A DNA stretch of 64,000 nucleotides from an uncultured Prevotellaceae bacterium (GTDB lineage: Bacteria > Bacteroidota > Bacteroidia > Bacteroidales > Bacteroidaceae): positions 1-64,000 of the forward strand of contig CACXIP010000012.1 in the NCBI GenBank assembly GCA_902767775.1, written 5' to 3'. The position numbers were made by a program, and so were the translations under genes. The notes under the pieces are model-generated. The model had not been told where the DNA came from and made no database searches. It was given only the letters and a program-made list of their open reading frames with translations. Each line of letters starts with the position of its first letter. The first letter of the stretch is position 1. This document shows positions 33,395 to 43,000 of this stretch, piece by piece.

Positions 33395-33780
33395 CCGGTA
33401 GTTTTCTGCCTTTCAGCAGCGAGGCGGTGATGATGGGACTCATCGCCGCCGGTCTTGAGCCTATTCCCCTGCTCATCTATGCCACCATCGGCAACTGGGC
33501 TGGGAGTATGTTCAACTACTGGATAGGTCACTTGGGCAAGATGGAGTGGATAGAGCGCTACCTGCACGTGAAGAAGGACAGTTTGGACAAGGCCCGCCGT
33601 TTTGTGGGCGGGCGTGGCGCATGGATGGGATTTTTCGCCTTCCTGCCCATCATCGGCACCGCCATCTGCATCCTTTTAGGTCTGATGCGTGCTAATCCGT
33701 GGGTCAGCAGCATCAGCGTCTTTTTGGGTAAGGTGCTGAGGTATGCCTTCATCGCCTATACATCGATGCAGATTTTCTGA
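33328..33780 (+). CDS. YqaA/DedA-type VTT-domain membrane protein
   Basis: 150-aa small integral membrane protein of the YqaA branch of the DedA/VTT superfamily. It has the family signature FLPFSSEAVMMGLIAAG, re-entrant-loop-like GNWAGSMFNYWIGHLGK, and RGAWMGFFAFLPIIGTAICI. Larger DedA relatives act in lipid scrambling and membrane homeostasis; the role of the short YqaA group is not settled. The start at 33328 lies within the preceding gene (67-nt overlap) but fits the usual N-terminus before the first TM segment. Confidence 0.88.
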   Translation: MGTLLDFLVNYGYTGMFISAVIAGSFLPFSSEAVMMGLIAAGLEPIPLLIYATIGNWAGSMFNYWIGHLGKMEWIERYLHVKKDSLDKARRFVGGRGAWMGFFAFLPIIGTAICILLGLMRANPWVSSISVFLGKVLRYAFIAYTSMQIF

Positions 33781-33896
33781 TTGTCGGGATTTTGTCAACA
33801 CAGAGGACACAAAGGCACAAAGTTTTTCTATGTGCTAATAGATTGGGGATTCATCGGTATTGGGCATTGTGGATTATAAATCCTGATATCATCTGA

Positions 33897-33917
33897 GGTC
33901 GGATTGCAAATCCGACC
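33897..33917. repeat. palindrome GGTCGGATT-GCA-AATCCGACC, copy 1
   Basis: Nine-base arms around GCA. An identical copy is at 54773-54793 and a shorter one (CGGATT-GCA-AATCCG) at 39886-39900. Dispersed intergenic element. Confidence 0.85.
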
Positions 33918-33918
33918 G

Positions 33919-34072
33919 AACTTTCGCTCGGAAATGAAAAGAAAAACAAGTTTTCATTTTGCATTTCACTCGCTTATTTTGAGATTTTGACTTCGTCGAA
34001 ATTACTTTCGCTCGGAAATGAAAAGAAAAACAAGTTTTCATTTTGCATTTCACTCGCTTATTCGTAATTTTG
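33919..34072 (+). promoter_or_regulatory. tandem duplicated hairpin promoter of the DUF2723 gene
   Basis: Two nearly identical units of about 65 bp (ACTTTCGCTCGGAAATGAAA...) about 83 bases apart. The downstream copy has TTTG (34042-34045), 19 nt, TAATTTTG (34065-34072). In the upstream copy the -7 position reads GAGATTTT, so only the second copy should be active. The gene starts 28 nt after the second -7 element. Confidence 0.75.
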
Positions 34073-34100
34073 TCCCCAAATAGGATTTTTAGAAAGAATT

Positions 34101-37100
34101 ATGAAGAAGTTCAAAATCGTGGACAATACGATGGGTTGGTTGGCATTTCTCATCGCCGCCGTCACCTATTGTCTCACCGTAGAGCCGACAGCCAGTTTCT
34201 GGGACTGTCCGGAGTTTATCACCACAGGCTATAAATTGGAGATAGGACACCCCCCAGGGGCACCGTTCTTCATGCTCACCGCCAACCTTTTCTCACAGTT
34301 TGCAAGCGACCCCACTCAAGTCGCCTTTATGGTGAACATCATGAACGCGCTGCTGAGTGCGGTGTGTATCATGTTCCTGTTCTGGTCGATTACCCACCTC
34401 GCCAGGAAGTTGATTTTGAAGGACTGGAGCGAACTGACCACCGGCAAGTTGATAGCCATTGAGGCAGCCGGATTGGTGGGCGCCCTCATCTACACCTGGA
34501 GCGACACGTTTTGGTACAGTGCCGTTGAGGGAGAGGTCTATGCCTACTCCTCCGCCTTCACGGCAGTGGTGTTCTGGCTCATCCTGAAATGGGAAGACCA
34601 GGCCGACCAGCCCCACAGCGACCGCTGGCTGGTGCTCATCGCCTATATGACAGGTTTGTCCATCGGCGTGCACCTGCTCAACTTGCTGTGCATCCCCGCC
34701 ATCGTCCTCGTGTTCTACTACCGCAAAAGTGAGAATGCCAATCTCAAGGGTTCGCTGCTCGTGCTGCTGCTTTCGTTCGTCATCGTCGCCGCAGTGCTCT
34801 ATGGTGTCGTTCCCGGCATCATCACCGTGGGTGGCTGGTTTGAACTGTTGTTTGTCAACGTGCTCGGTTTCAAATTCAACACCGGTGTCATCATCTACAT
34901 CATCCTGTTGGTGGCATCCGTCATCTGGGCTATTTACGAGACACAAAACGACCACAGTCTGGCACGTCAGAACGCAGCCTTCTTAGTGGCTGTCGCCATG
35001 CTCGGCATTCCCTTCTATGGCTATGGCAGGAATGCCGCCATCATCGGCATCATCCTTCTCGCCGCCCTGTGGGCGGTGCTCCGTCTGAAGAAGAAGGGAC
35101 AGTTGCTCATCTCCACCCGCGTGAAGAACACCACGCTGCTCTGCATGTTGATGATGATGATTGGCTACTCCACCTATGCAGTGATTGTGATTCGCTCTGC
35201 CGCCAACCCCCCGATGGACCAGAACTCCCCCGAGGATATCTTCACATTGGGCAACTACCTCAGCCGCGACCAATACGGTTACCGTCCGCTTCTCTATGGC
35301 CAGGCCTACAACTCAGAGTATGCCGCCGGTGACGACGGGTATGTGAAGATGACCAAGCAGTCGCCCATCTACCAGCGCCGTGAAAAAGCCAGCGCCGACG
35401 AGCCCGACCGCTACTTCATCGTCGATTGGAAGCAGAATCCGCAGTATGTGCAGAATATGTTCTTCCCCCGCATGTACTCCTCAGCCCATGCGAGCCTGTA
35501 TGAGAGCATCATCGATGTGAAGGGGCGCATGGTGCCCTCCGCCTATGGTCAGCCAGACGTGAAGATGCCCACTATGCTCGACAACCTCAAGTTCTTCTTC
35601 GCCTACCAGTGCAACTTCATGTACTGGCGCTATTTCATGTGGAACTTCGCCGGCCGTCAGAACGACATCCAAGGTGCAGGCGAGAAAGAGCACGGCAACT
35701 GGCTCACCGGCATCCCCTTCTTCGACACCCATGTGCTGAAACTCGGCGACCAAAATTTGTTGCCCGACGTACTGAAGGAGAACAAGGGACACAACGTGTT
35801 CTTCTGCCTCCCATTGCTACTTGGTCTGCTCGGACTCTTCTGGCAGGCGATGCGCGGTGAGCGCGGCATCCGCCAGTTCTGGGTTGTGTTCTTCCTCTTC
35901 TTCATGACAGGACTCGCCATCGTGGTATACCTCAACCAGACTCCCAACCAGCCGCGTGAGCGCGACTACGCCTATGCCGGGTCGTTCTACGCCTTCGCCA
36001 TCTGGTGCGGACTTGGTGTGACCGCCATCATCGACTGGTTGCGCAAACTCGGACTGAAACAGACCGCAGTGGCTGCCGTGGCAGGCCTCGCCTGTCTGTG
36101 CGTTCCCCTGCAGATGGTGTCGCAGACCTGGGACGACCACGACCGCAGCGGCCGCTACACCTGCCGTGACTTCGGACTCAACTACCTCAACTCTTTGCAG
36201 GAGACCGGTTATCCCATCATCTTCACCAACGGCGACAACGACACCTTCCCGTTGTGGTACAACCAGGAGACCGAGGGCAACCGCACCGACGTGCGTGTGT
36301 GCAACCTAAGTTACTTGCAGACCGACTGGTACATCGACCAGATGCTCCGTCCCGCCTACGACTCACCACCTGTGCCCATCACCTGGCCCCGTATCGACTA
36401 CTGCTCTGGCACCAACGATGTCATCTCGGTACGTCCAGAGATTAAGATAGCCATCAAGGAACTTTATGACAAATATCCCGAGGAAGCCAAAGCCGCTTTT
36501 GGCGACAATCCCTACGAGTTGAGCAATGTGCTCAAGTACTGGGTGCGCGGCGACCTCACCCCCGAGCAGCGCCAGATTAAAAACTCATTGCTGCAATATG
36601 TTGACATTGAGGACGATGCCCATGTGGTGCCCACCGACACACTGCTGATGACCATCGACAAGGAGGCCGTCAAGAAGAGCGGTATGAAACTTGCCTATGA
36701 GGAGATACCCGAGACGATGGTCATCTCGCTCGAAGGCCGCCGCAGTCTGGCGAAGAACGACCTGATGATGCTCGAGATGATATCCCGTGCCAACTGGACA
36801 CGTCCCATCTACGTCGCCATCACTGTCGGTGAGGAGAATTACATGAACCTTGGCGACAACTTCATACAGGAAGGCCTCGTCAACCGCATCACCCCGTTCA
36901 CCACTGCCGGAGACGCCGATGCCCGCTTCGATGCCGACAAGACCTATGACTACATGATGAACAAGTTCAAGTTTGGCGGCCTCGACAAGCCCAATCTCTA
37001 TCTCGACCAGACGGTGATGCGCATGTGCGCCACCCACCGCCGCCTGTTCGGCCAACTCGCCCTCGCTTTGCTCAAGGAAGGCAAGACCGACAAGGTGAAA

Positions 37101-37451
37101 AAGGTGCTGGAGAAGTGTGAGAAGGAGATTCCCGACTACAACGTCCCGATGGACTACATGAGCGGTGGTCTCGACCTTATGACCGCCTGGGGCAGCATTG
37201 GCGACAAGAAGCATGCCACCGACATTGCCGACAAGTTGTGGAAGCAGTCGGAGCAGTTCTTCGCCTGGTATATCTCCTGTCCAACCAGTTACCTCGCCTC
37301 CTCGAAGCGCGACTGCGATATGCATATCTACATCATGCAGGGCATCGCACAAGAGATGGAGGATATCGACAGGAAGTGGAGCGACGAGCATATCAACAGG
37401 CTGAACCAACTCTACGGAGCATACCAAACCAAGTTGATGTCAGTGAATTAA
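34101..37451 (+). CDS. DUF2723 membrane protein, probable protein O-glycosyltransferase
   Basis: 1116 aa. N-terminal half is a polytopic GT-C-like region of about a dozen TM helices starting LAFLIAAVTYCLTVEPTASF, with the DUF2723 signature FWDCPEF and GHPPGAPFFML. The C-terminal half is soluble (FTNGDNDTFPLWYNQETEG) and ends with a helical, TPR-like stretch. DUF2723 is related to PMT/ArnT-type transferases that use lipid-linked sugars in the periplasm; a role in the general O-glycosylation of Bacteroidota is a reasonable inference, not shown. The downstream deacetylase is translationally coupled (TAATG). Confidence 0.88.
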   Translation: MKKFKIVDNTMGWLAFLIAAVTYCLTVEPTASFWDCPEFITTGYKLEIGHPPGAPFFMLTANLFSQFASDPTQVAFMVNIMNALLSAVCIMFLFWSITHLARKLILKDWSELTTGKLIAIEAAGLVGALIYTWSDTFWYSAVEGEVYAYSSAFTAVVFWLILKWEDQADQPHSDRWLVLIAYMTGLSIGVHLLNLLCIPAIVLVFYYRKSENANLKGSLLVLLLSFVIVAAVLYGVVPGIITVGGWFELLFVNVLGFKFNTGVIIYIILLVASVIWAIYETQNDHSLARQNAAFLVAVAMLGIPFYGYGRNAAIIGIILLAALWAVLRLKKKGQLLISTRVKNTTLLCMLMMMIGYSTYAVIVIRSAANPPMDQNSPEDIFTLGNYLSRDQYGYRPLLYGQAYNSEYAAGDDGYVKMTKQSPIYQRREKASADEPDRYFIVDWKQNPQYVQNMFFPRMYSSAHASLYESIIDVKGRMVPSAYGQPDVKMPTMLDNLKFFFAYQCNFMYWRYFMWNFAGRQNDIQGAGEKEHGNWLTGIPFFDTHVLKLGDQNLLPDVLKENKGHNVFFCLPLLLGLLGLFWQAMRGERGIRQFWVVFFLFFMTGLAIVVYLNQTPNQPRERDYAYAGSFYAFAIWCGLGVTAIIDWLRKLGLKQTAVAAVAGLACLCVPLQMVSQTWDDHDRSGRYTCRDFGLNYLNSLQETGYPIIFTNGDNDTFPLWYNQETEGNRTDVRVCNLSYLQTDWYIDQMLRPAYDSPPVPITWPRIDYCSGTNDVISVRPEIKIAIKELYDKYPEEAKAAFGDNPYELSNVLKYWVRGDLTPEQRQIKNSLLQYVDIEDDAHVVPTDTLLMTIDKEAVKKSGMKLAYEEIPETMVISLEGRRSLAKNDLMMLEMISRANWTRPIYVAITVGEENYMNLGDNFIQEGLVNRITPFTTAGDADARFDADKTYDYMMNKFKFGGLDKPNLYLDQTVMRMCATHRRLFGQLALALLKEGKTDKVKKVLEKCEKEIPDYNVPMDYMSGGLDLMTAWGSIGDKKHATDIADKLWKQSEQFFAWYISCPTSYLASSKRDCDMHIYIMQGIAQEMEDIDRKWSDEHINRLNQLYGAYQTKLMSVN

Positions 37452-38059
37452 TGATACTGGAGCAACCCTCTTTCTGGCTTCGATGGCTGTTTCCCCGTGC
37501 GCTATGGCGCATGAACAAGGAGGAGCACACAGTCTATCTCACCTTTGATGATGGACCGATACCCGAAGCCACTCCGTTCATCCTTGAAACGTTGCGTGCG
37601 TACGACGCGCACGCAACGTTTTTCATGGTTGGCGACAATGTAAGGAAATACCCCGACCTCTTCCGCCGTGTAGTGGAAGAGGGGCATCAGGTGGGCAACC
37701 ATACGTTCAACCACCTCGGTGGTCTGAAGCACCTTACGAGCACCTACATCGAGAACACCGAGAAAGCCAACAAACTCATCGGGGCGCGCTTCTTCCGTCC
37801 GCCCCACGGCATCATGACCCCAGCCGAATATCATTTTTTGAGGAAGAAATACCAGATTGTGATGTGGGACCTGGTGACCCGTGACTACTCCAACCGCCTC
37901 ACCGCAGAGGATGTGGTGGAAAATGTGCGCCGCTACACCCGCAACGGCAGTATCATCACCTTCCACGACTCCCTCAAGAGCATCGACAAACTGCACACTG
38001 CCCTCCCCGCCTCGCTGCAATGGCTGCGGGAGCAGGGATATGCTTTCGGGCTTTTCTAA
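37451..38059 (+). CDS. NodB-type polysaccharide deacetylase
   Basis: 202-aa carbohydrate esterase family 4 protein with motif 1 TFDDGP, metal-binding motif 2 HTFNH, motif 3 RFFRPPHG, and motif 5 IITFHDS. Acts on N-acetylated glycans such as peptidoglycan or surface polysaccharide. No signal peptide is evident, only a hydrophobic Trp-rich N-terminus (FWLRWLFPRALWRM). The ATG overlaps the DUF2723 stop (TAATG), so a joint role in glycan modification is likely. The longer open frame beginning at 37238 is a shadow. A 13-bp perfect hairpin followed by T5 lies inside the gene at 37588-37625. Confidence 0.9.
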   Translation: MILEQPSFWLRWLFPRALWRMNKEEHTVYLTFDDGPIPEATPFILETLRAYDAHATFFMVGDNVRKYPDLFRRVVEEGHQVGNHTFNHLGGLKHLTSTYIENTEKANKLIGARFFRPPHGIMTPAEYHFLRKKYQIVMWDLVTRDYSNRLTAEDVVENVRRYTRNGSIITFHDSLKSIDKLHTALPASLQWLREQGYAFGLF

Positions 38060-38070
38060 GAAGGCCAGAA

Positions 38071-38151
38071 AGCCCGGAAAAGCCGGATATCCCGGATTAT
38101 CCGGATAATCCGGAAAACCCGGAAAATCCGGAGATTCCGGTAGCCCGGGAA
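38071..38151. repeat. 9-bp-period satellite, AATCCGGAA type, array 1
   Basis: About nine degenerate 9-bp units with a CCGGA core between the convergent deacetylase and GH20 genes. The second array of this family is at 44534-44580. Confidence 0.85.
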
Positions 38152-38154
38152 AAA

Positions 38155-39825
38155 CTATTTGACTGAATAGTTGCAATATTTCCAGCCGAGGGTGTCGTAG
38201 AGGCGACAGAGGCGTTTTTGGCGCTGGAGATAGGCATCATAGTTTTTATGTTCTGGCTGCGACCACTGTAGTTCGGCAAGTGCGCCCATGCGTGGAAGCA
38301 CTTGATACTCAGCCATCTCATCAGCATATGTATATTCCGTCCACAGATTTGCCTGCAGGCCGATGATGTGCTTTTTTGCCTCCTCCGAGAGAGAGTCAGG
38401 CAGCGGGTCGAAGGAATATACCTTCTCCAGCGGCACAAAACCACCAATGAGCAATGGTTTGTTCCAATAGTCATTCTCAGGCGTCTGGTAATAGTCAAAA
38501 TAGAACCAGGCTGTAGGCACCATGATGACGTCGTGCCCCAAGGCGGAAGCAGCGATGCCACCCTCTACCCCTCTCCAACTCATGATGGTGGTGCTTGGAT
38601 TGACGTCACAGTCGAGCAGTTCGTCCCATCCGATGGCTTTCCTGCCATGGTCATTGAGATACTTCTCCACCCGTTTCATGAAATAGCCCTGTAGTGCATC
38701 CTCCGCACTGTGTTTTCCTTTGGCAGTGATATGTTCATCGCTGATGCGCTGCTGGCAGCGCGGACACACCTTCCAACGCGTGCGCGGAGCCTCATCGCCT
38801 CCGATGTGGATATATTCCGACGGGAAGATGTCCATAAGTTCATCCAGCACCCCCTCGACAAAGCGGAATGTCTCCTCGCGCCCCGCACAGAGGATATCGT
38901 CGAAGACTCCCCAGTTGGGCTCCACTTCATAAGGACCGCCCGTGCATCCCAAGTCAGGATAGGCGGCCAGCGCCGCCTCCATGTGTCCCGGCATGTCAAT
39001 CTCAGGGATGACGGTGATGTAGTGCTCACGAGCATAGCGCACGATGTCGCGCAGCTGTTGCTGAGTGTAGAAGCCCCCATAGCGTTTCCACTCATAGATG
39101 CCCGTATTGCGCCCGATGACTGTGCGCTGTCTCCAAGCGCCCACCTCGGTAAGTTTTGGAAAGCGTTTGATTTCCACCCGCCACCCCTGGTCGTCGGTGA
39201 GGTGGAAGTGGAATGTATTGATGTGATGGAGCGCGAGCATATCGATATAAAGCTTGACGAACTCCACGTCATAGAAATGGCGGCTCACATCGAGGTGCAT
39301 GCCCCGATAGGAGAAACGAGGCTCGTCATTGACGACAGCAACCGGTATAAGGATATCAGAAGTCGGACTCGTCAGACTGGTCGGACTGGTCGGACACATG
39401 GCCTTACGCAAGGTCTGGATGCCATAGAATACACCCTGTGGGGCACCGCCCTCAATGGTCAGGGTTTTCTCCTTCACCGTGATGCGGTATGCCTCGGGAT
39501 TGGTGATTTTCTTATCAAGTCTGAGCAGGATGGAGCTGCCTTTCTGCTTTTTGTCGGACTTGTCGGACAAGTCAGACACCGGGACAGTGAAGCCTGCGGC
39601 ATTTTTGAGATAGTTGTTGAGAAACTCCGCATTGCGCCGCATGTCGTCATTGCCCTCATAGCGGATGGCAGACAGCGAGGAAAGGGCGAAATACTTGTCT
39701 TTTTGATACATGAAATTCATGGGACGGGGCACGACATTGAAATCGGCGACAGTCTGAGCCCGAACAATGGAGGAAAAGCAAAAGACAAAGAATAGAGGCA
39801 GGATGGTTTTCAACTTGGTGGTCAT
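38155..39825 (-). CDS. GH20 beta-N-acetylhexosaminidase
   Basis: 556-aa exported exo-hexosaminidase removing terminal GlcNAc or GalNAc from host or bacterial glycans. Signal peptide (LFFVFCFSSIVRAQ), GH20b domain to about residue 165, then the catalytic barrel with DVSRHFYDVEFVKLYID, HFHLTDDQGWRVE and the catalytic Asp-Glu pair in HIGGDEAPRTRW; WDELLD and the closing LQANLWTEY substrate-binding segment follow. The GH20b domain contains two in-frame insertions derived from the GTCGGACAA satellite (SDLSDKSDK near residue 85 and PTSPTSLTSPTSD near 145), an unusual invasion of an enzyme gene. Confidence 0.94.
   Translation of the reverse strand: MTTKLKTILPLFFVFCFSSIVRAQTVADFNVVPRPMNFMYQKDKYFALSSLSAIRYEGNDDMRRNAEFLNNYLKNAAGFTVPVSDLSDKSDKKQKGSSILLRLDKKITNPEAYRITVKEKTLTIEGGAPQGVFYGIQTLRKAMCPTSPTSLTSPTSDILIPVAVVNDEPRFSYRGMHLDVSRHFYDVEFVKLYIDMLALHHINTFHFHLTDDQGWRVEIKRFPKLTEVGAWRQRTVIGRNTGIYEWKRYGGFYTQQQLRDIVRYAREHYITVIPEIDMPGHMEAALAAYPDLGCTGGPYEVEPNWGVFDDILCAGREETFRFVEGVLDELMDIFPSEYIHIGGDEAPRTRWKVCPRCQQRISDEHITAKGKHSAEDALQGYFMKRVEKYLNDHGRKAIGWDELLDCDVNPSTTIMSWRGVEGGIAASALGHDVIMVPTAWFYFDYYQTPENDYWNKPLLIGGFVPLEKVYSFDPLPDSLSEEAKKHIIGLQANLWTEYTYADEMAEYQVLPRMGALAELQWSQPEHKNYDAYLQRQKRLCRLYDTLGWKYCNYSVK
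39361..39398. repeat. GTCGGACTG-type satellite inside GH20, first site
   Basis: Four 9-bp units, in frame, coding PTSPTSLTSPTSD on the minus strand. The repeat is read in a different frame from the site at 39552. Confidence 0.85.
39552..39578. repeat. GTCGGACAA satellite inside GH20, second site
   Basis: Three units in frame, coding SDLSDKSDK on the minus strand, in the N-terminal GH20b domain. Confidence 0.85.
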
Positions 39826-39911
39826 AGGAATAGATGTTATTGTTTAGGTATGGTTGGGGGTTGAAAATTCCCAATTGACAGCCGTCGGATTGCAAATCCG
39901 TCGGAACGATA

Positions 39912-39945
39912 CAAAGGTAGCAATTATTTATTATAATAGGTCAAA
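39912..39945 (-). promoter_or_regulatory. candidate promoter of the GH20 gene
   Basis: Minus-strand TACCTTTG at 39912-39919, 87 nt before the ATG, with TTTG at 39942-39945 (22-nt gap, wider than ideal). A short CGGATT-GCA-AATCCG palindrome lies just downstream at 39886-39900. Confidence 0.5.
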
Positions 39946-40031
39946 AATACAAGGGATGTTTGCAAAAATATATGTAATTTTGTGGTGTATTTGCACGATA
40001 ACCTAAAATGCTCCCATTATATCAACAAATT

Positions 40032-43000
40032 ATGAGAAGAAGAATACTATTGGGCATCTTGATGATGGTGTGCGCCCTCACCGTTCATGCGCAGCGTGTG
40101 ACCGACAAGCTCGACAGAGGGCTTGTAGCTGTACCATCCGGTTCGGGTGCGTTTGTGAGTTGGCGCATCTTCGGCGAGGAATACTACGACACGCAGTACA
40201 ACCTCTACCGCAACGGAACGAAGGTGAACAGCAAGCCCCTCAGTGTTTCCAACTACAAAGACCCCCAGGGGACTGCCGGCAGCCGCTATCAGGTAGCCGC
40301 CGTGGTGCGTGGTGTGGAACAGGAGAAGAGCGCCGAGGTGCAGCGTCTGTCAAGCCAGTACATGCAGTATGCCGTGAAACCCATCTACTCCCGTCGCGGC
40401 ACCAACATCAGCCGTGACTACAACATCAACGACATCGCCCTTGCCGATGTTGACGGTGACGGAGTCTCGGAGTTCCTCGTCAAGCGCAACTACGGCCCCG
40501 ACGGCAGTTCGGTTGCCAACGACAGTGCCTACAACCACATCGAGTGCTATAATATCAAGGGCGACCGTCTGTGGTACATCGACCTTGGGCCGAACATGGT
40601 GAGCGGTCCCGATGAGCAATACGACGCCGTAGGCTACGACTGGGACGGCGACGGCTGTGCAGAGGTGCTTCTCCGTGGTGCCGACAACATGATTATCCAT
40701 CATGCCGACGGTACGGAGACCAAAATCGGCAACATGAATGTGAACACGCGCAACACCGTGCTCCAGACCGCCAACATGACCTACACCAACAGCGGAGCCG
40801 AATACCTGCTCTATCTCAACGGCAAGACCGGCAAGCCCTACCCCATTGGCACCAACGGCGCGCTGTGGATGACCTATCCGCTGCCCCGCGGCAATGCCAA
40901 CGACTGGGGCGACGGCTACGGCCACCGCTCAACGAAGCACTACTTTGCCGCCCCGTTCCTCGACGGACGCCATCCCTTTATCTTCCTCGGCCGCGGCTGC
41001 TACACCAAGCACCACATGAAGGCTTTCTCTGTCGACCCCACCACCCACCAGCTGAACCTCTACTGGGAATGGAAGAGCGGTGACTCAGGTCCCTATTTCG
41101 GCCAAGGCTACCACAACTTCGGCATTGCCGATGTCGACTGGGACGGCCGCGACGAGATTGTCTTCGGTTCGATGGTCATCGACGACAACGGCAAGGGCCT
41201 CTCCACTACCGGACTGGGTCACGGCGACGCACAGCACTGCAGCGACTTCGACCCCTATCGCCATGGTCAGGAGATTTTTGACTGCAACGAGGACCAACCC
41301 GCGATGAACTACCGCAACGCCACCACCTCGAAAATTTACTACCGCCTGCAGTCGACCGGCGATGACGGCCGCGCTGTCTGCGGCAATTTCTCCAACGCCT
41401 ATCCCGGCTGCATTGGTCAATCCTCACAGTCGGGTGTTGTCTCCACCGTCGCTGACAAAGTCATCTCGGGAGCCCCCAACGGCTTTGCCATGAACTTCCG
41501 CATCTATTGGGACGGCGACCTGCTGGAGGAAGCCCTCGATGGTGCCAGTTCACGCGAGGGAGCCAGCCGTGTGTTCAAGGCCGACGGCACCACCGTCTTC
41601 ACCGCCAATGGCACCGCCAACTGCAACTGGACGAAGAACACCCCCTCAGCCACCGGCGACATCCTCGGTGACTGGCGCGAGGAAATCATCGTGCGCACGA
41701 CCGACAACAACTACATCCGCATCTATACCACCGATATCGAGACACCGTGGCGCAACTACACGCTGTGGCACGACCACCAGTACCGCCAGGGCATGGTGTG
41801 GGAGTCGATGGGTTACAACCAGCCACCCCATGCCAGTTATTTCCTCGGCGAATTGGAGGACATCACCGTAGCCCCGCCCCCACTGACAATGACGAACCGT
41901 ACCGAGGTGGGCAATGGCGGTACCATAGGCACCAATCTCAACGACCAGCATGTGATTGTCTGTGAGACCAACAACACCACGGTCAACGTAGCCGACGGCG
42001 CATCACCCTGGGTGATGACATTCAATGTCCCCTCATGGGTGCAAGGCACCAACAGCACCGTGCTCAACGGCAATGCGAAAATCAACTATGAGTACTACAC
42101 CTGCCAGGTGGAAGGAGGTGCCTTCAGCGGCGCCACTCGTTTGGTGAAGCAAGGCGACGGCATCCTCAATCTGCCCAAAGTGGCAGAGGAGCACACCGGC
42201 AACACCGACATCTGGGCAGGAACAGTCAACTTCGACGGAACGATGCTCAAGAGTTCGATGTGGCTCAACCGCTTCGCCGAGCTCAACACCGACGGCGGAC
42301 AGTTCCGCAGCATCAAGATGGACTATGACGCCAAACTGCGCCCCGGCCGTGCCGACAACCGCGGCACTGTAGCCACCGACACACTGTTGCTCGGCTTCGG
42401 CTCCCGCGTGGTGCTCGACATCTATCCCGACCTCTCTGCCGACCAGGTGAACACCCGTGTGCTCACCATTGAGACGAAAGACTGGAAATATGGTCCCCAA
42501 TACCTTACCCCTGTCTTTGAGTTCGTCAACCACGGCACCGAACTCACTTCTGGCCGTTACGACATCGGAAAGGCAGAGAACATCACCGGTGAACTCTCCG
42601 ACATCCGCATTGAGGGACTCGGCATGAGCAAGAAATGCACCCTCATCCAAGAGGACGGCCGTCTGTGGCTCGAAGTCTCCGACATGCGCGACAACACCGA
42701 GATTTACTGGGCAGGCACCGAGAGTGACGAGTGGAACATCAGCGAGACCGCCAACTTCCTCAACCACGGCGAACAGGATGTCTTCGTGCCCGGTGACAAG
42801 GTCATCCTCAACGATGACGCCCTCCTGTCGTCCGTCACCCTCAACACTGAAATCGAGACCGACAGCATCATCTTTGACAACAGCAGCAAGGCCTACACCC
42901 TCAAGGGCAATGGCGCCATTGTGGGCAATACCACCCTTGTGAAGCGCGGCAGCAATACGCTCACCATCTCCACCAACAACAGTTATACGGGAGGCACCCG

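Larger units (their letters stand above)
33781..34100. other. 320-bp intergenic region filled with repeats
   Basis: Contains an AACACAGAG-type arm (about 33793), a GGATT-ATA-AATCC hairpin (about 33871), the GGTCGGATT palindrome at 33897 and a tandem duplication of the promoter-bearing hairpin. No ORF. Confidence 0.7.

Noticed and set aside
37238-37450. Longer start for the polysaccharide deacetylase
   Set aside because: The extra region is a shadow of the DUF2723 C-terminus; the ATG at 37451 overlaps that gene's stop in the usual coupled fashion.
38710-39795. 361-codon open frame antisense to GH20
   Set aside because: Covered by the intact GH20 gene with all catalytic motifs; no family resemblance.
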